A stretch of 45,972 nt of DNA from Fidelibacterota bacterium (lineage in GTDB: Bacteria; Fidelibacterota; UBA2242), in the NCBI GenBank assembly GCA_021161185.1, contig JAGHBC010000033.1, positions 1 through 45,972 on the forward strand. Direction: 5' to 3'. The position numbers and the translations under genes are program-made. The notes beneath the pieces were generated by a model. It searched no databases. It worked only from the letters and a program-made list of their open reading frames with translations, and was not told the DNA's origin. Position 1 is the first letter of the stretch, and every line of letters begins with the position of its first letter. Shown piece after piece: positions 20,640 through 31,112 of this stretch.

Positions 20640-21983
20640 CTATACGTTGCCTTGCGCCAGCATGGCTTCAGCAACTTTCAGGAATCCGGCAATATTCGCG
20701 CCTTTGGCATAATTACCCGGATCATTTGCGGCTTCCGCTGCCGACAAACACTGGCTGTGAATACTTTTCATGATCCACTTCAGTTTTTCATCAACTTCTT
20801 CAGGTCTCCAACTCAAACGAATCGTATTCTGAGTCATTTCAAGACCGGATACGGCAACACCGCCGGCGTTGACCGCTTTACCGGGTCCGTACATAATCGG
20901 ACCGTTAATCAGATGAATCGCCTCAGGAGTGCATCCCATATTCGATGCCTCAGCGATAACTTTACAATCATTCTTCAACAGATTCCTGGCATTTTCTTCA
21001 TTTAGTTCGTTCTGGAATGCCGAAGGAATTGCAATATCCATCGGTTCAATATCCCAGGGACGGGCGCCCGGATAGAATTTTACACCGAATTTGTCGGCAT
21101 AATCTTTTACTCTATCATGACCACTGGCTCTCATTTCCAGCATGTATGCCCATTTTTCCTCAGTTCCGATTCCATCAGGGTCAATGATACATCCGTCCGG
21201 ACCTGAGAGAGAGATCACCTTCGCACCAAGTTCTGTGGCTTTTTTGCAAACGCCCCAGGAAACATTGCCAAAACCGGAAACACCCACGGTTTTACCCTGA
21301 ATGCTATCACCTTTGGTTTTCAACATTTCTTCGACAAAATATACTGCTCCGTATCCGGTCGCTTCCGGTCTTAAAATACTTCCTCCGAAACTGAGACCCT
21401 TTCCGGTCAAGGTAGCCGCATCAAAACGGTTGGTAATGCGTTTATATTGACCATATAAAAAACCAATCTCACGTCCGCCTACACCAACATCACCAGCCGG
21501 GATGTCTGTTGCCGGACCAATATGACGGTACAATTCAGTCATGAAGCTCTGACAAAAGTGCATGATTTCATTTTCGGATTTACCGGTAGGGTTAAAATCG
21601 GAACCGCCTTTACCGCCGCCCATAGGCAATGTAGTCAAAGCATTCTTAAAAACCTGCTCAAATCCAAGAAACTTCAACATGGAAACCGTAACAGCCGGAT
21701 GAAACCGCAAACCGCCTTTGTAAGGTCCGATCGCACTATTGAACTCAATCCGCATACCCATGTTTACCTGAATCTGTCCTCTGTCATCTGTCCAGGGTAC
21801 GCGAAATACAACCGTTCTCTCAGGTTCAACTAACCGTTCAAGAATCTTTGCATCTCTATACTTTGGATCTTTCTCAACAATTACATCCAAGGATTCAAGA
21901 ACTTCCGTTGCAGCTTGCAGAAATTCTTTTTCCCATGGATATTTCGAGTGCAATTGCTCAATCACCGTTTTCACATAACCCAT
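20640..21983 (-). CDS. gdhA: Glutamate dehydrogenase (NADP-type, hexameric)
   Basis: MGYVKTVIEQLHSKYPWEKEFLQAATEVLESL...GPYKGGLRFHPAVTVSMLKFLGFEQVFKNALTTLPMGGGKGGSDF. Start chosen at 21983 from upstream GGAGG; the track ORF begins at 22022. Confidence 0.96.
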   Translation of the reverse strand: MGYVKTVIEQLHSKYPWEKEFLQAATEVLESLDVIVEKDPKYRDAKILERLVEPERTVVFRVPWTDDRGQIQVNMGMRIEFNSAIGPYKGGLRFHPAVTVSMLKFLGFEQVFKNALTTLPMGGGKGGSDFNPTGKSENEIMHFCQSFMTELYRHIGPATDIPAGDVGVGGREIGFLYGQYKRITNRFDAATLTGKGLSFGGSILRPEATGYGAVYFVEEMLKTKGDSIQGKTVGVSGFGNVSWGVCKKATELGAKVISLSGPDGCIIDPDGIGTEEKWAYMLEMRASGHDRVKDYADKFGVKFYPGARPWDIEPMDIAIPSAFQNELNEENARNLLKNDCKVIAEASNMGCTPEAIHLINGPIMYGPGKAVNAGGVAVSGLEMTQNTIRLSWRPEEVDEKLKWIMKSIHSQCLSAAEAANDPGNYAKGANIAGFLKVAEAMLAQGNV

Positions 21984-22328
21984 AATAAACCTCCAGTTAT
22001 TTTTAAAGTTGCTTGTGAGCAAACAAAAGATGGAATCAAGGGATGACAGGGTAAACAGGACAATTCCGAAAAATTTCCCTGAGTTATTTGTTCTATATAG
22101 CGCATACTCATCATTTCGAAGGTAAAATTATAAATATTATTTGAAATAATAGAGTAAAATATTTAAAGCGATAAGAAACAATCCAACATTCACTATCTTA
22201 TTTATCTAACATATTACGCCAATCATACTATATTCGTAATTATATTAACTCATTACACTGAATATATTTATGCATATTGTACCATCGTGTTATTTAAAAT
22301 ATTTTAAGTTGATTAAAAATTATTTTAT

Positions 22329-22757
22329 TCACAGAGTATTTTTTTTCTCACTTTTACCCTTAATGATAACATAAATGCCGACTGCGACAAGTAAAGATGG
22401 AATCAAATACCTCCAAATAATCCGCAGAGTATCTCTAATCATATAATCGAAATACCACCAGTCGCGCGCCAAAAGCATCGTACCTGCCAGAACAAGAACT
22501 ATACCTAACACCAACCGGGTGTTGTTTTTAGTCCGGATATCAGTATCATTTTCTATATCCTGAATTCCCGTCGTATCATACCGCAAGGGTATAATCAGCC
22601 AGGCAATGATATAACCAAATAATCCTACCCCACCCAAGAAAAATAAGGCACCCCAAATTAATCGGATGAGCACCGGATCGACATCCAGGTATTCACCAAG
22701 ACCGCCGCAAACGCCGCCAATAATTTTATTTTCACGACTGCGAAATAAACGTTTCAT
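22329..22757 (-). CDS. PspC domain-containing membrane protein
   Basis: KRLFRSRENKIIGGVCGGLGEYLDVDPVLIRLIWGALFFLGGVGLFGYIIAWLIIP. Confidence 0.92.
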   Translation of the reverse strand: MKRLFRSRENKIIGGVCGGLGEYLDVDPVLIRLIWGALFFLGGVGLFGYIIAWLIIPLRYDTTGIQDIENDTDIRTKNNTRLVLGIVLVLAGTMLLARDWWYFDYMIRDTLRIIWRYLIPSLLVAVGIYVIIKGKSEKKNTL

Positions 22758-23478
22758 AGCTCTCCTTCGATCTTTTTAATTGTTGCGATTTCCTTAATTG
22801 TTTTGATATTTCGTCGACCCGTCTAATGGGATCGCAAATCCGATATTTACTGCAAAGATTTAATATAAAATCCATCGCATCCGGAACCAAACATTTATGT
22901 CCCGGTGATACAAAAAGCGGTTTACACCTGTTCCTGCTTCTTAAGACTCTTCCAATAATCCGCTGATCCAGAAATAAATCTGAATAATCCCCTTTCCGGA
23001 TTCCGGGTTCGGTATAATTTCCGATCAGTTTAGATTTCGCACAACCAATGCTGGCAATATCAAACAGCAGTCCAAGATGAGCCGCCAAACCGATTCCCCG
23101 TGGATGAGCAATGCCCTGACCATCGGCGATAATAACATCAATATTCTCACTTATTTCTTTAAAAAGCGGGAGCAATATTGGAATTTCCCGAAAACTCAAA
23201 TAGCCCGGTACATAAGGAAATTTCACTGATTCAATCCGGGTTTTAATCAGCTCTTCTTTGACACTGAACTTCTCATCTCCGTTGTCTTTGATTAAAGAAA
23301 ATAGTCCCAGTACTGCATAGCCAACCTGGTCCCAGCGTGTATAGGAAACATCCACGGCGGCGATAGTGTTGATTGATTGCAGCAGTGGTGCCTGAATTAA
23401 TTTCTCTCTCAACCGATATTGAATTTCTCTCGCTTCAGCAATGCCAACGTCCCAGGGATGATTTAATACCGGAAGCAT
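22732..23478 (-). CDS. nfi: Endonuclease V (deoxyinosine 3'-endonuclease)
   Basis: AAVDVSYTRWDQVGYAVLGLFSL...VPGYLSFREIPILLPLFKEI...VIIADGQGIAHPRGIGLAAHLGLL; overlaps the pspC-like gene by 26 bp. Confidence 0.93.
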   Translation of the reverse strand: MLPVLNHPWDVGIAEAREIQYRLREKLIQAPLLQSINTIAAVDVSYTRWDQVGYAVLGLFSLIKDNGDEKFSVKEELIKTRIESVKFPYVPGYLSFREIPILLPLFKEISENIDVIIADGQGIAHPRGIGLAAHLGLLFDIASIGCAKSKLIGNYTEPGIRKGDYSDLFLDQRIIGRVLRSRNRCKPLFVSPGHKCLVPDAMDFILNLCSKYRICDPIRRVDEISKQLRKSQQLKRSKESYETFISQS

Positions 23479-23480
23479 AA

Positions 23481-24236
23481 TCAGATTGTCAGGTTAGATT
23501 GAATTATTAACGACAAAAAATTTTCCAGAATTTTTGAGCTATTTTGGATCTGTTTATTATTTAGAAGGATTTCAGATGGATTGGGAATATTCAGCGGATT
23601 CCGATAGTGTTCATTCTTTAAAACAGCGAAGTTCTTTTTGATATAATAAGCCATTACATCTTTATTATATTCAGGATGAAATTGAGTGGTATAAATAAAT
23701 GAATCATACCGTGTAGCCTGAAATTCGGACTGTTCGTTCCAGGCCAGGCATTCCGTATTATCGGAGATTGACGATACTATATCAAAATGAGATGAGTATA
23801 CCTGTATTTTCGAATGACTATAACCGTTAAAAATCGGATCGCCTAAACCGGATAACGTCAATTGAATCGTCGACACACCGATTTCGGGTCCCAGCGGATT
23901 ACGACAAACTTCCCCACCGAGCAATTTGTTAATCAATTGATGTCCAAAACAAATTCCCAGGGTAAATATTCTCAAATCTATGATATAATCAATAACTCGC
24001 TCTACCCCCTTTAGAAAAGGATAGGGCGTCAATAATGAATCATGAGATCCCGTAAAGATAATCCCCTGATATTTTTCAATAGTTTCAGGAACTACATGTT
24101 CAATCTTTTGAGACTTCCACTTTATAGGTAAATCCGATACGGAATTAATAATCCATCGATCAAAATCGCCCCGTTTTGAGACGAGTTCCCGGTAGGTTGA
24201 GCCCAATTTAACAATTAATACCGTCGGTTTACCCAC
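23481..24236 (-). CDS. Class I glutamine amidotransferase-like protein
   Basis: TLGICFGHQLINKLLGGEVCRNPLGPEIGVSTIQL; C-terminal TTQFHPEYNKDVM. Confidence 0.88.
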   Translation of the reverse strand: MGKPTVLIVKLGSTYRELVSKRGDFDRWIINSVSDLPIKWKSQKIEHVVPETIEKYQGIIFTGSHDSLLTPYPFLKGVERVIDYIIDLRIFTLGICFGHQLINKLLGGEVCRNPLGPEIGVSTIQLTLSGLGDPIFNGYSHSKIQVYSSHFDIVSSISDNTECLAWNEQSEFQATRYDSFIYTTQFHPEYNKDVMAYYIKKNFAVLKNEHYRNPLNIPNPSEILLNNKQIQNSSKILENFLSLIIQSNLTI

Positions 24237-24355
24237 AAGACTGTCCCATTTACATGTAACCGTTCACTCGAAAATACAAAAATATTCAGGGATTTGCTAT
24301 CAATATTTTAATGTCAACCAATAAAGAATCACAAGCGAGGGCACATCCTTCTCGT

Positions 24356-25615
24356 TTAATCGAATCGTCGGACCCTGGCGCCGAGTAGTTCAAACCGTTT
24401 CTCGATCATTTCATAGCCCCGATCCACAATTTCGATGCGGTCGATAAGGCTCGTTCCTTCCGCCGTCAAAGCGGCTATGACCAGAGCAATTCCGGCCCGA
24501 ATATCCGGACTGCTCAACTCCTGCCCTCGCAAACGCGTTGGTCCTGCAACCAGTACCCGGTGAGGATCACATTGGGTAATATCGGCTCCCATAATAATCA
24601 ATTTATCCACGAAAAACATCCGCGATTCATACATCCAGTCGTGACATAGCGTGGAGCCTTCCGCCTGTGTAGCCAGAACAACCATCGGGCTCATCAGATC
24701 GGTGGGAAAACCGGGCCATAAACCGACCTGAATCTTTTTCGTCTTCGAAATTAATTTCGACGGCATAACCTGCAGAGTGTGCTCATCGGAAAATTCCAAT
24801 GACACATTCATTCGGCGGAGATAGTGCTCCGTCATTTTAAGGTATTCACGGTCGGCGTTGTGAATGACCAGGTCGCCTCGCGTACAGGCCGCCGCAATTG
24901 CAAAAGTCCCGGCTTCAATGTGATCGGATACAACCCGGTGCGTGAAGCCCCGGAGTTTTGCTTTGCCGGTAATGAAAATCCGGTTGGTTCCACGGCCCTC
25001 AATGGTAGCGCCCATTTTCGAAAGAACGTCGCCCAAATCGGTGACATGGGGTTCGCCGGCGGCATTCTCAATGACACTATTACCGGGCGTCGCTGCTGCT
25101 AATAACATGGCGTTTTCCGTAGCGGTTACCGAAGATTCTTTCAGAAAAATCGACGCCGGAGTCCGATTACCGAGAGTTGCCCGGTAGCCATCTTCATGAA
25201 ATTCGAGTTGCGCACCGAAAGCACGGATAACTTCAAAATGGCTTTCCACATTACGTCGACCGATGACACAGCCTCCCGGCGGCACCATATCAATCTCACC
25301 AGTCCTTGCCAGCAGACCGCTCATAAACAATATAGATGCCCGCAAACTGCCGGTCAGATCGCCCCGCGGTCTACTGTGCCGAAGGAAACCGCTGATCCGG
25401 TAAACATTCGGTGACAGGTTTTCCACTTTTTTACCAAGGTCTTGCAGAATAGCCAGCATAGACCGGACATCGCTAATCTCGGGAACATTTTCAATGAGAC
25501 ACTTTTCATCCGTCAGGACCGTTGCAGCGATAATCGGCAGAGCCGCATTTTTATTGCCGGCGACCCGGATTTCACCCTTTAGCGGAATACCGCCTTCTAT
25601 TTGTAATCTTGCCAT
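24356..25615 (-). CDS. murA: UDP-N-acetylglucosamine 1-carboxyvinyltransferase
   Basis: LQIEGGIPLKGEIRVAGNKNAALPIIAATVLTDE...PPGGCVIGRRNVESHFEVIRAFGA. Confidence 0.97.
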   Translation of the reverse strand: MARLQIEGGIPLKGEIRVAGNKNAALPIIAATVLTDEKCLIENVPEISDVRSMLAILQDLGKKVENLSPNVYRISGFLRHSRPRGDLTGSLRASILFMSGLLARTGEIDMVPPGGCVIGRRNVESHFEVIRAFGAQLEFHEDGYRATLGNRTPASIFLKESSVTATENAMLLAAATPGNSVIENAAGEPHVTDLGDVLSKMGATIEGRGTNRIFITGKAKLRGFTHRVVSDHIEAGTFAIAAACTRGDLVIHNADREYLKMTEHYLRRMNVSLEFSDEHTLQVMPSKLISKTKKIQVGLWPGFPTDLMSPMVVLATQAEGSTLCHDWMYESRMFFVDKLIIMGADITQCDPHRVLVAGPTRLRGQELSSPDIRAGIALVIAALTAEGTSLIDRIEIVDRGYEMIEKRFELLGARVRRFD

Positions 25616-25668
25616 GTTTTTTCCTCGCTAATAAACAAAATTAACTGCCCCTTAAAGTCTAATATATC

Positions 25669-26655
25669 TTAATCTTCAGCAATTTTTCCTTCAAAATTCC
25701 CGATGAGTTCGATCTCCAATTTCAAATCAACACCTAACTGCTCAGCGGCTTTGGTTTGCATCAATTTAATGAGTTGATTGACATCGGTCGCCCGGGCATT
25801 GCCGATATTTTCTATAAAAGCGGCATGATGATGGGATATAATCGCGTCACCAATACGATAACCCTTCAACTGTAAGACCTTATCCATGATATATCCTACG
25901 GAAGCGGTCGGCAGGTTCAGACGCTGCCGATCTTTCTCGCTAAGGTTGCGAAAAACACAACCCGCCGAGCGATGCGGATAATGAGATTTAGATTTGAGTT
26001 GCTGTAATGCTCGTTTTCGGGCATCTTCCACATTGCCTTTCTTCAGACGAAGATCCGCCCACAGAATAAGTTCACGGATATCATGCAATCGGCTACGGTC
26101 GTACTCAAACTGAAAATAGGCGCCGTTGACAATCCTTGCGGATTGTCCGTCAAAAAGGGCCACATTGCTCACCAAATCTCCGAAAAAGTAATCGCCACCG
26201 TGCATATTCATATAGATTGCGCCGCCCACGGTCGCGGGAATTCCGGCAAACCATTCCAGCCCGGTAATCCCCTCTTTGAAAAGCGTTTGCATCAGGCGGT
26301 TTATCGGCATACCGGAATCGACCCGTACAATGACATCGGCGGCATTTTCACCTGAACCGGGCAAAGACTCCGACCTGCGGATTTGCCAATGCGTCGAACG
26401 GTTAATAATCACGACGCCGTCGAATCCCAAATCACTGACCAATACGTTACTACCCATGCCTAATACTTTGCAAGGCAAACCGAATTCGGCGGCAGATTCG
26501 ACGACCGGCAGAAGCCGGCGGCTATTATCCGGAAAAACCAATAATCGCGCCGGACCGCCGATCCGAAAAGTGGTATAGCGCTTCAGTTCGGCATTCTCGT
26601 AATGGTCGATTCGCTGCCGATCCAGGGCCTTCTTTAGCGCTTGTATTTCACTCAC
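25669..26655 (-). CDS. murB: UDP-N-acetylenolpyruvoylglucosamine reductase
   Basis: YTTFRIGGPARLLVFPDN...GITGLEWFAGIPATVGGAIYMNMHGGDYFFGDLV...AGCVFRNL...SHHHAAFIENIGNA. Confidence 0.96.
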   Translation of the reverse strand: MSEIQALKKALDRQRIDHYENAELKRYTTFRIGGPARLLVFPDNSRRLLPVVESAAEFGLPCKVLGMGSNVLVSDLGFDGVVIINRSTHWQIRRSESLPGSGENAADVIVRVDSGMPINRLMQTLFKEGITGLEWFAGIPATVGGAIYMNMHGGDYFFGDLVSNVALFDGQSARIVNGAYFQFEYDRSRLHDIRELILWADLRLKKGNVEDARKRALQQLKSKSHYPHRSAGCVFRNLSEKDRQRLNLPTASVGYIMDKVLQLKGYRIGDAIISHHHAAFIENIGNARATDVNQLIKLMQTKAAEQLGVDLKLEIELIGNFEGKIAED

Positions 26656-26687
26656 TGCATTTCCGATTTAGTCTATACCCCTTTCCG

Positions 26688-26804
26688 CTATGCATACAGA
26701 GTACTCATATACTTGTATCCCGAGTCCGGAAAAATCGTCACAATATTAGCCTCCCGGTCAATTTCCCTGGCAAACAAAACAGCACTGTAGATATATAACA
26801 AACC
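26688..26804 (-). pseudogene. C-terminal relic of a cysteine synthase (CysK/CysM family)
   Basis: Minus-strand GLLYIYSAVLFAREIDREANIVTIFPDSGYKYMSTLYA*, resembling the SGAVLFA...NIVTIFPDGGWKYLST C-terminus of cysteine synthases. No start and no body. Confidence 0.75.
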
Positions 26805-28151
26805 TTATGATCCGCTGATCATCATCTCATCGATTTTGAACGTCGGTGTCGCTATGCTGGCGCGGAATTCCAAGTCGTTGCCGATCATGGAAATATTCTT
26901 CATCATCTTCAGCATATTGCTCGCTACGGTAAATTCCTGAACCGGATAAGCGAGTTTTCCTTCTTTGATCCAGATGCCTGTCGCGCCGCGGGAATAATCA
27001 CCGGTCACATAATTAATGCCGACCCAGTCCACACTGGTCAGATAGAGCCCATCTTTTACCGAAGCGATGATCTCTTCCGGCGGGATCGTGCCGTTTTGCA
27101 TGAAAAAGTTCGATGTGCTTGATGACGGATTGGAACTGACGCCCCGGGATGCCGATCCTGTCGTTGGTTGATTTAGTTTTCTGGCGGAGTAACAATCACA
27201 AAGATAGGTTTTAAGCATGCCCTTGTCGATGACTACGTTCTTGCGGCTGGGCAGTCCTTCGTCGTCAAATCGTCGTGAACCCAATCCGTATTCCAGTAAA
27301 CCGTCGTCGATTACCGTCAGTTGGTCAACGGCAATTTTTTTATTCAATTGATCGACTAAGAAGGAATTTTTGTTATATATTGCATCGCCAACTACTGTTC
27401 GGGCGATGATACTGAGAAAATCCCGCCCCACAATGGGATCAAAAACGACCGGGACTTTTTGAGTCTTCGGTTTCCGACTGCCCAATTTTCGCAGCGTCCG
27501 TTCTGCGGCTTTCGAGGCGATAGATTCGATAGAATCCAACCGATCAAAGAAGCGGCTGGCGGAATACCAGTAATCGATCTGTTTGACATTATCCTTTTCA
27601 GCCAACAGCGATAAACTCAAAGAAAAGGAGGTATAGTCTTCCTCACCGTAAAATCCTTCCGAATTTGCCAGAATTACATGTGATTCGGAATCGTGCCAGC
27701 CAGCGCCATCGGAGTTGCTAATTAACGGATCCTTTTCCATGCCGATTTTTTCCATGTCTTTGAGCATCCGGATTTTTTGCGCAGTGCTGATTGACTCGAT
27801 ATTTTTATCAAATTGAGGCAAAATTTTGGAGGCAATCCCCAAAAGATTTCGCTCCGGAAGACCGTTATACTCGTCAGAAGTAGTAACATTTGCCATTTCT
27901 GTAGTGCGCTTAACCAGTTTCTTTAGTGAATCTTTGCGAAAATCGCTGGTGTAAGTGAGCGCTTTCCGCTTATTCTTAAAAACCCGGATGCCGAGAGACT
28001 CGGGACTGGCTTGTTTGACTTCCTCAATTTCACCAAGTCGCACGGTTATACTGGCATTAGTCCGGTTAACGATCATGACGTCGACCTGGTCGGCGCCGTT
28101 TTTCCGGGCTTCTTTGATAATAAATTCTGCTATTTCTTTATATTGACTCAT
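26805..28151 (-). CDS. TldE/PmbA-like metalloprotease-family protein
   Basis: TldD/PmbA fold: PVVFDPIVGRDFLSIIARTVVGDAIYNKNSFL...RKNVVIDKGMLKTYLCDCYSARKLN; lacks HExxxH. Confidence 0.9.
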   Translation of the reverse strand: MSQYKEIAEFIIKEARKNGADQVDVMIVNRTNASITVRLGEIEEVKQASPESLGIRVFKNKRKALTYTSDFRKDSLKKLVKRTTEMANVTTSDEYNGLPERNLLGIASKILPQFDKNIESISTAQKIRMLKDMEKIGMEKDPLISNSDGAGWHDSESHVILANSEGFYGEEDYTSFSLSLSLLAEKDNVKQIDYWYSASRFFDRLDSIESIASKAAERTLRKLGSRKPKTQKVPVVFDPIVGRDFLSIIARTVVGDAIYNKNSFLVDQLNKKIAVDQLTVIDDGLLEYGLGSRRFDDEGLPSRKNVVIDKGMLKTYLCDCYSARKLNQPTTGSASRGVSSNPSSSTSNFFMQNGTIPPEEIIASVKDGLYLTSVDWVGINYVTGDYSRGATGIWIKEGKLAYPVQEFTVASNMLKMMKNISMIGNDLEFRASIATPTFKIDEMMISGS

Positions 28152-28160
28152 TATTCACCT

Positions 28161-29690
28161 CTACGCTTTCGTTCCGCCGACAGTTATTTCACGGACTTTG
28201 ACAGTAGGAATTCCCAGTGCCACAGGCATTGTCTGACCGGCCTTGCCACAATTCCAACCACCTTTGGACATGGTCGGATCGTTGCCCACCATAGTCACAT
28301 TGCGCATGACTTCGGGACCATTGCCGATCAGCGTAACATCCTTAAGGGGCGTCGTTAATTTGCCGTTTTCAATCAGATAGGCTTCATAAACGCCGAAAGT
28401 AAAATCACCCTTGGTAATATCTATCTGCCCGCCGCCAAAACGCTTGGCGTAGACGCCATATTTGACTGAACCGATGATTTCTTCGGGATCGTAATTGCCG
28501 CCGCGCATGTAAGTATTGGTCATCCGGGGTATCGGCGGATAGGCATAAGACTGACGTCGACCGTTACCTGTAGGTGCGGCCTTCATAACCTTGGCGGAAA
28601 TGCTATCGTGCATATAGCCCCGCAGGACACCGTTTTCGATTAAAACCGATTCGGCAGGCAGATTGCCTTCGTCGTCAATGTTGATAGATCCGCGTAAATT
28701 GGGAATAATGCCGGAGTCGATAATCGTACAGTCTTCCGCGGCGACTTTCTTTCCGATTTGACCAGCGTAGTTGGAGAGATTTTTGCGGTTGAAGTCGGCT
28801 TCGAGACCATGCCCGACGGCTTCATGCAAAAGCACACCGCTTTCAGCGGGTCCAAGAACAACAATCTGAGGTCCGGCAGGAGCAGGCACAGCTTCGAGAT
28901 TTGTTACAGCGATTTGAGCAGCCTCTAAGCCTATGTCGGCAGGTCGGTTATCATTCCGATTATAAAAATCAAGGCCAACTCTACCGCCGCGAGCAGAGTA
29001 GCCACCCTGGCGTTTATCACCATCTTCAGCGACGACACTTGCCCGTAGCATAATCATAGGCTGTACATCGGTGAAGAATTTCCCGCTGGAATCCATGTAC
29101 ATGATCTGCTTCATCTCATCTGCCAGGTTTATAGTCGCTTTGGTGATTTTATTATCATATCCACGGGCGGCAACGTTTACTTCGTTGATTAGCCGGATCT
29201 TCCGATTAAGATCACAATCGACGCTGAGTTGATTTAAACTATAGAGATCGAGTTTGCGGCTGTTCTGAATGACGGCGATTTTTGCCTTGCCTCCATTATT
29301 AGCAATAAATGAAGCCGCTTTAGCCGCCTCTTTCATTTTGCTGAAATCGAGATCGTCCGTATGCGCATAGCCGATCTGCTCCCCTTTGACAGCTCGGACA
29401 CCAAGCCCCATGATAATCCCGTAGCTGACATCTTTAATGATTTCGTCTTCAAATTTGAGAGAAGAACTGATCTTGTACTCGAAATACAGGTCCGCATGCT
29501 CGGCACCATTGGACAATGCCACAGAGAGCAGCTCTTTCATCTTTTCTTTAGTAATACCAAATAATGCTTCCATATTTTCTACCGATCCTTTAACTATTTT
29601 AGAAGATTGGCAGGCTTGCCACCAACCCGGCAACAATGCGACTCCCGCTCCCAAAACAGTGCTGGTTTTAATAAATTCACGTCGTTTCAA
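28161..29690 (-). CDS. tldD: TldD-like metallopeptidase with Tat-type leader
   Basis: LLHEAVGHGLEADFNRKNLSNYAGQIGKKVA (HExxxH) and RMTNTYMRGG; N-terminus MKRREFIKTSTVLGAGVALLPGWWQACQSS. Confidence 0.92.
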   Translation of the reverse strand: MKRREFIKTSTVLGAGVALLPGWWQACQSSKIVKGSVENMEALFGITKEKMKELLSVALSNGAEHADLYFEYKISSSLKFEDEIIKDVSYGIIMGLGVRAVKGEQIGYAHTDDLDFSKMKEAAKAASFIANNGGKAKIAVIQNSRKLDLYSLNQLSVDCDLNRKIRLINEVNVAARGYDNKITKATINLADEMKQIMYMDSSGKFFTDVQPMIMLRASVVAEDGDKRQGGYSARGGRVGLDFYNRNDNRPADIGLEAAQIAVTNLEAVPAPAGPQIVVLGPAESGVLLHEAVGHGLEADFNRKNLSNYAGQIGKKVAAEDCTIIDSGIIPNLRGSINIDDEGNLPAESVLIENGVLRGYMHDSISAKVMKAAPTGNGRRQSYAYPPIPRMTNTYMRGGNYDPEEIIGSVKYGVYAKRFGGGQIDITKGDFTFGVYEAYLIENGKLTTPLKDVTLIGNGPEVMRNVTMVGNDPTMSKGGWNCGKAGQTMPVALGIPTVKVREITVGGTKA

Positions 29691-29836
29691 ATATCCCTCC
29701 TCTGATAATTGTTAAAAGATAAAAACAAAATAATTAATAGCCAGAATTATTGTCACCTTTTTGAGTAATATTTCCGATTATTTGAATTGTAAAAAGTTGT
29801 CAATAGCCATTTTATATATTTTATTTGAGATGGCGT

Positions 29837-29865
29837 TTGACATCCATTTTTACATGTGGTATTTT
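29837..29865 (+). promoter_or_regulatory. Putative sigma-70 promoter for the M29 aminopeptidase gene
   Basis: TTGACA (29837-29842), 17-nt spacer, TATTTT (29860-29865), 53 bp upstream of the ATG. Confidence 0.45.
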
Positions 29866-29918
29866 ACAGCAGTAAAAGGCAAAGAGGATTTTAACTGATT
29901 AATTAGTAGGAGAAAATT

Positions 29919-31112
29919 ATGTACCCGAAAATTGATAAAAAGGATCTGGAAATCTGGGCTGATTATTTATTAAATCATTCCCTTGGAGGAATTTCACCCG
30001 ACGATATCATCATGGTGAAAGGCGAATATATAACCTGGCCGCTGATGTCGGTATTGCAGGATAAAATATTTGCCACCGGCGCCATCGCCGATATTTATAT
30101 GATTCCACCTGATAATAACCGCGGACAGGTCTGGGGCGCTTCTATTGCCAGACACGGCAGCGTGGCGCAAATTGAGAAAACACCAGCCTGGCACAAAGAG
30201 CGCTACGAAAATATGACCAAGTATATTGAAATTCTCGGCGCCGAAGCGCCGGAACTCTTTGTCAACCTGCCCGACGATACCGGCAGCGCGCTGATGAAGG
30301 CTGATATGCCCTTCAAGCAGATTCGTCTGGCAAAACCCTGGGTGCTAACCCTCTATCCCACTCAGGCTTTTGCCGACATAGAAGACATGACTTTGGAAGA
30401 ATACACCGATGTTGTCGTCAGTACATCGTTGACCGATCCCAAAGGACTGGCGATAAAGGAAGAACCTATTGCCCGACTGATTGATAAAAGCAAATCTGTG
30501 CGGATCGAGACAGAATGTCCGGAAACCGGAAATATTTTAACATTAACAATGAGCATTGATGGACGTTTCCCGGTGAAATGCTTTGGAGAACGCAATTTTC
30601 CCGACGGCGAAGTATATACCAGCCCCGATGCTAACTCCGTGGAAGGTGAAATATTCGTTGATCTGCCGGTGTTCTATAACGGCGTAACAATCCAGGGGAT
30701 TTACCTGAAGTTTGAAAAGGGTAAAATCGTCGTTTACAAAGCTGACAAAGAATACGAAACACTTAAGAAAATTATCGAGACCGATAACGGCTCTCACCGG
30801 TTGGGTGAAGTGGCTCTAGGAATGAACCAGGGCTTGACCGTTGCCTTAAAACATCCGTTGTTCGTGGAAAAGGTTGGCGGAACACTACATATCGCCATCG
30901 GCGAGAGTTACCCGGATTGCTACGTACGGGATACCGAATCCGCAGAAAGCAAGCAGACGCTTGAAAAACTTGCCCGTGACGGGGTTTTTAATAAATCCGC
31001 TCAGCATGTTGATATTGTTGTCGATTTCAGGAAAGGTGGAGCAGGCAGAAGACTATTTTTTGACGATCGGGAACTAATTTCAAGAAATAATATCTGGGAA
31101 ATTTCCAGATAG
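29919..31112 (+). CDS. M29-family (thermophilic-type) aminopeptidase
   Basis: N-terminal ADYLLNHSLGGISPDDIIMVKGEY; C-terminal GTLHIAIGESYPDCY...SAQHVDIVVDFRKGGAGRRLFFDDRELI. Confidence 0.8.
   Translation: MYPKIDKKDLEIWADYLLNHSLGGISPDDIIMVKGEYITWPLMSVLQDKIFATGAIADIYMIPPDNNRGQVWGASIARHGSVAQIEKTPAWHKERYENMTKYIEILGAEAPELFVNLPDDTGSALMKADMPFKQIRLAKPWVLTLYPTQAFADIEDMTLEEYTDVVVSTSLTDPKGLAIKEEPIARLIDKSKSVRIETECPETGNILTLTMSIDGRFPVKCFGERNFPDGEVYTSPDANSVEGEIFVDLPVFYNGVTIQGIYLKFEKGKIVVYKADKEYETLKKIIETDNGSHRLGEVALGMNQGLTVALKHPLFVEKVGGTLHIAIGESYPDCYVRDTESAESKQTLEKLARDGVFNKSAQHVDIVVDFRKGGAGRRLFFDDRELISRNNIWEISR

Noticed and set aside
24356-26655. murA-murB pair as a possible unusual cell-wall locus
   Set aside because: Both encode standard, intact enzymes; the pairing is ordinary.
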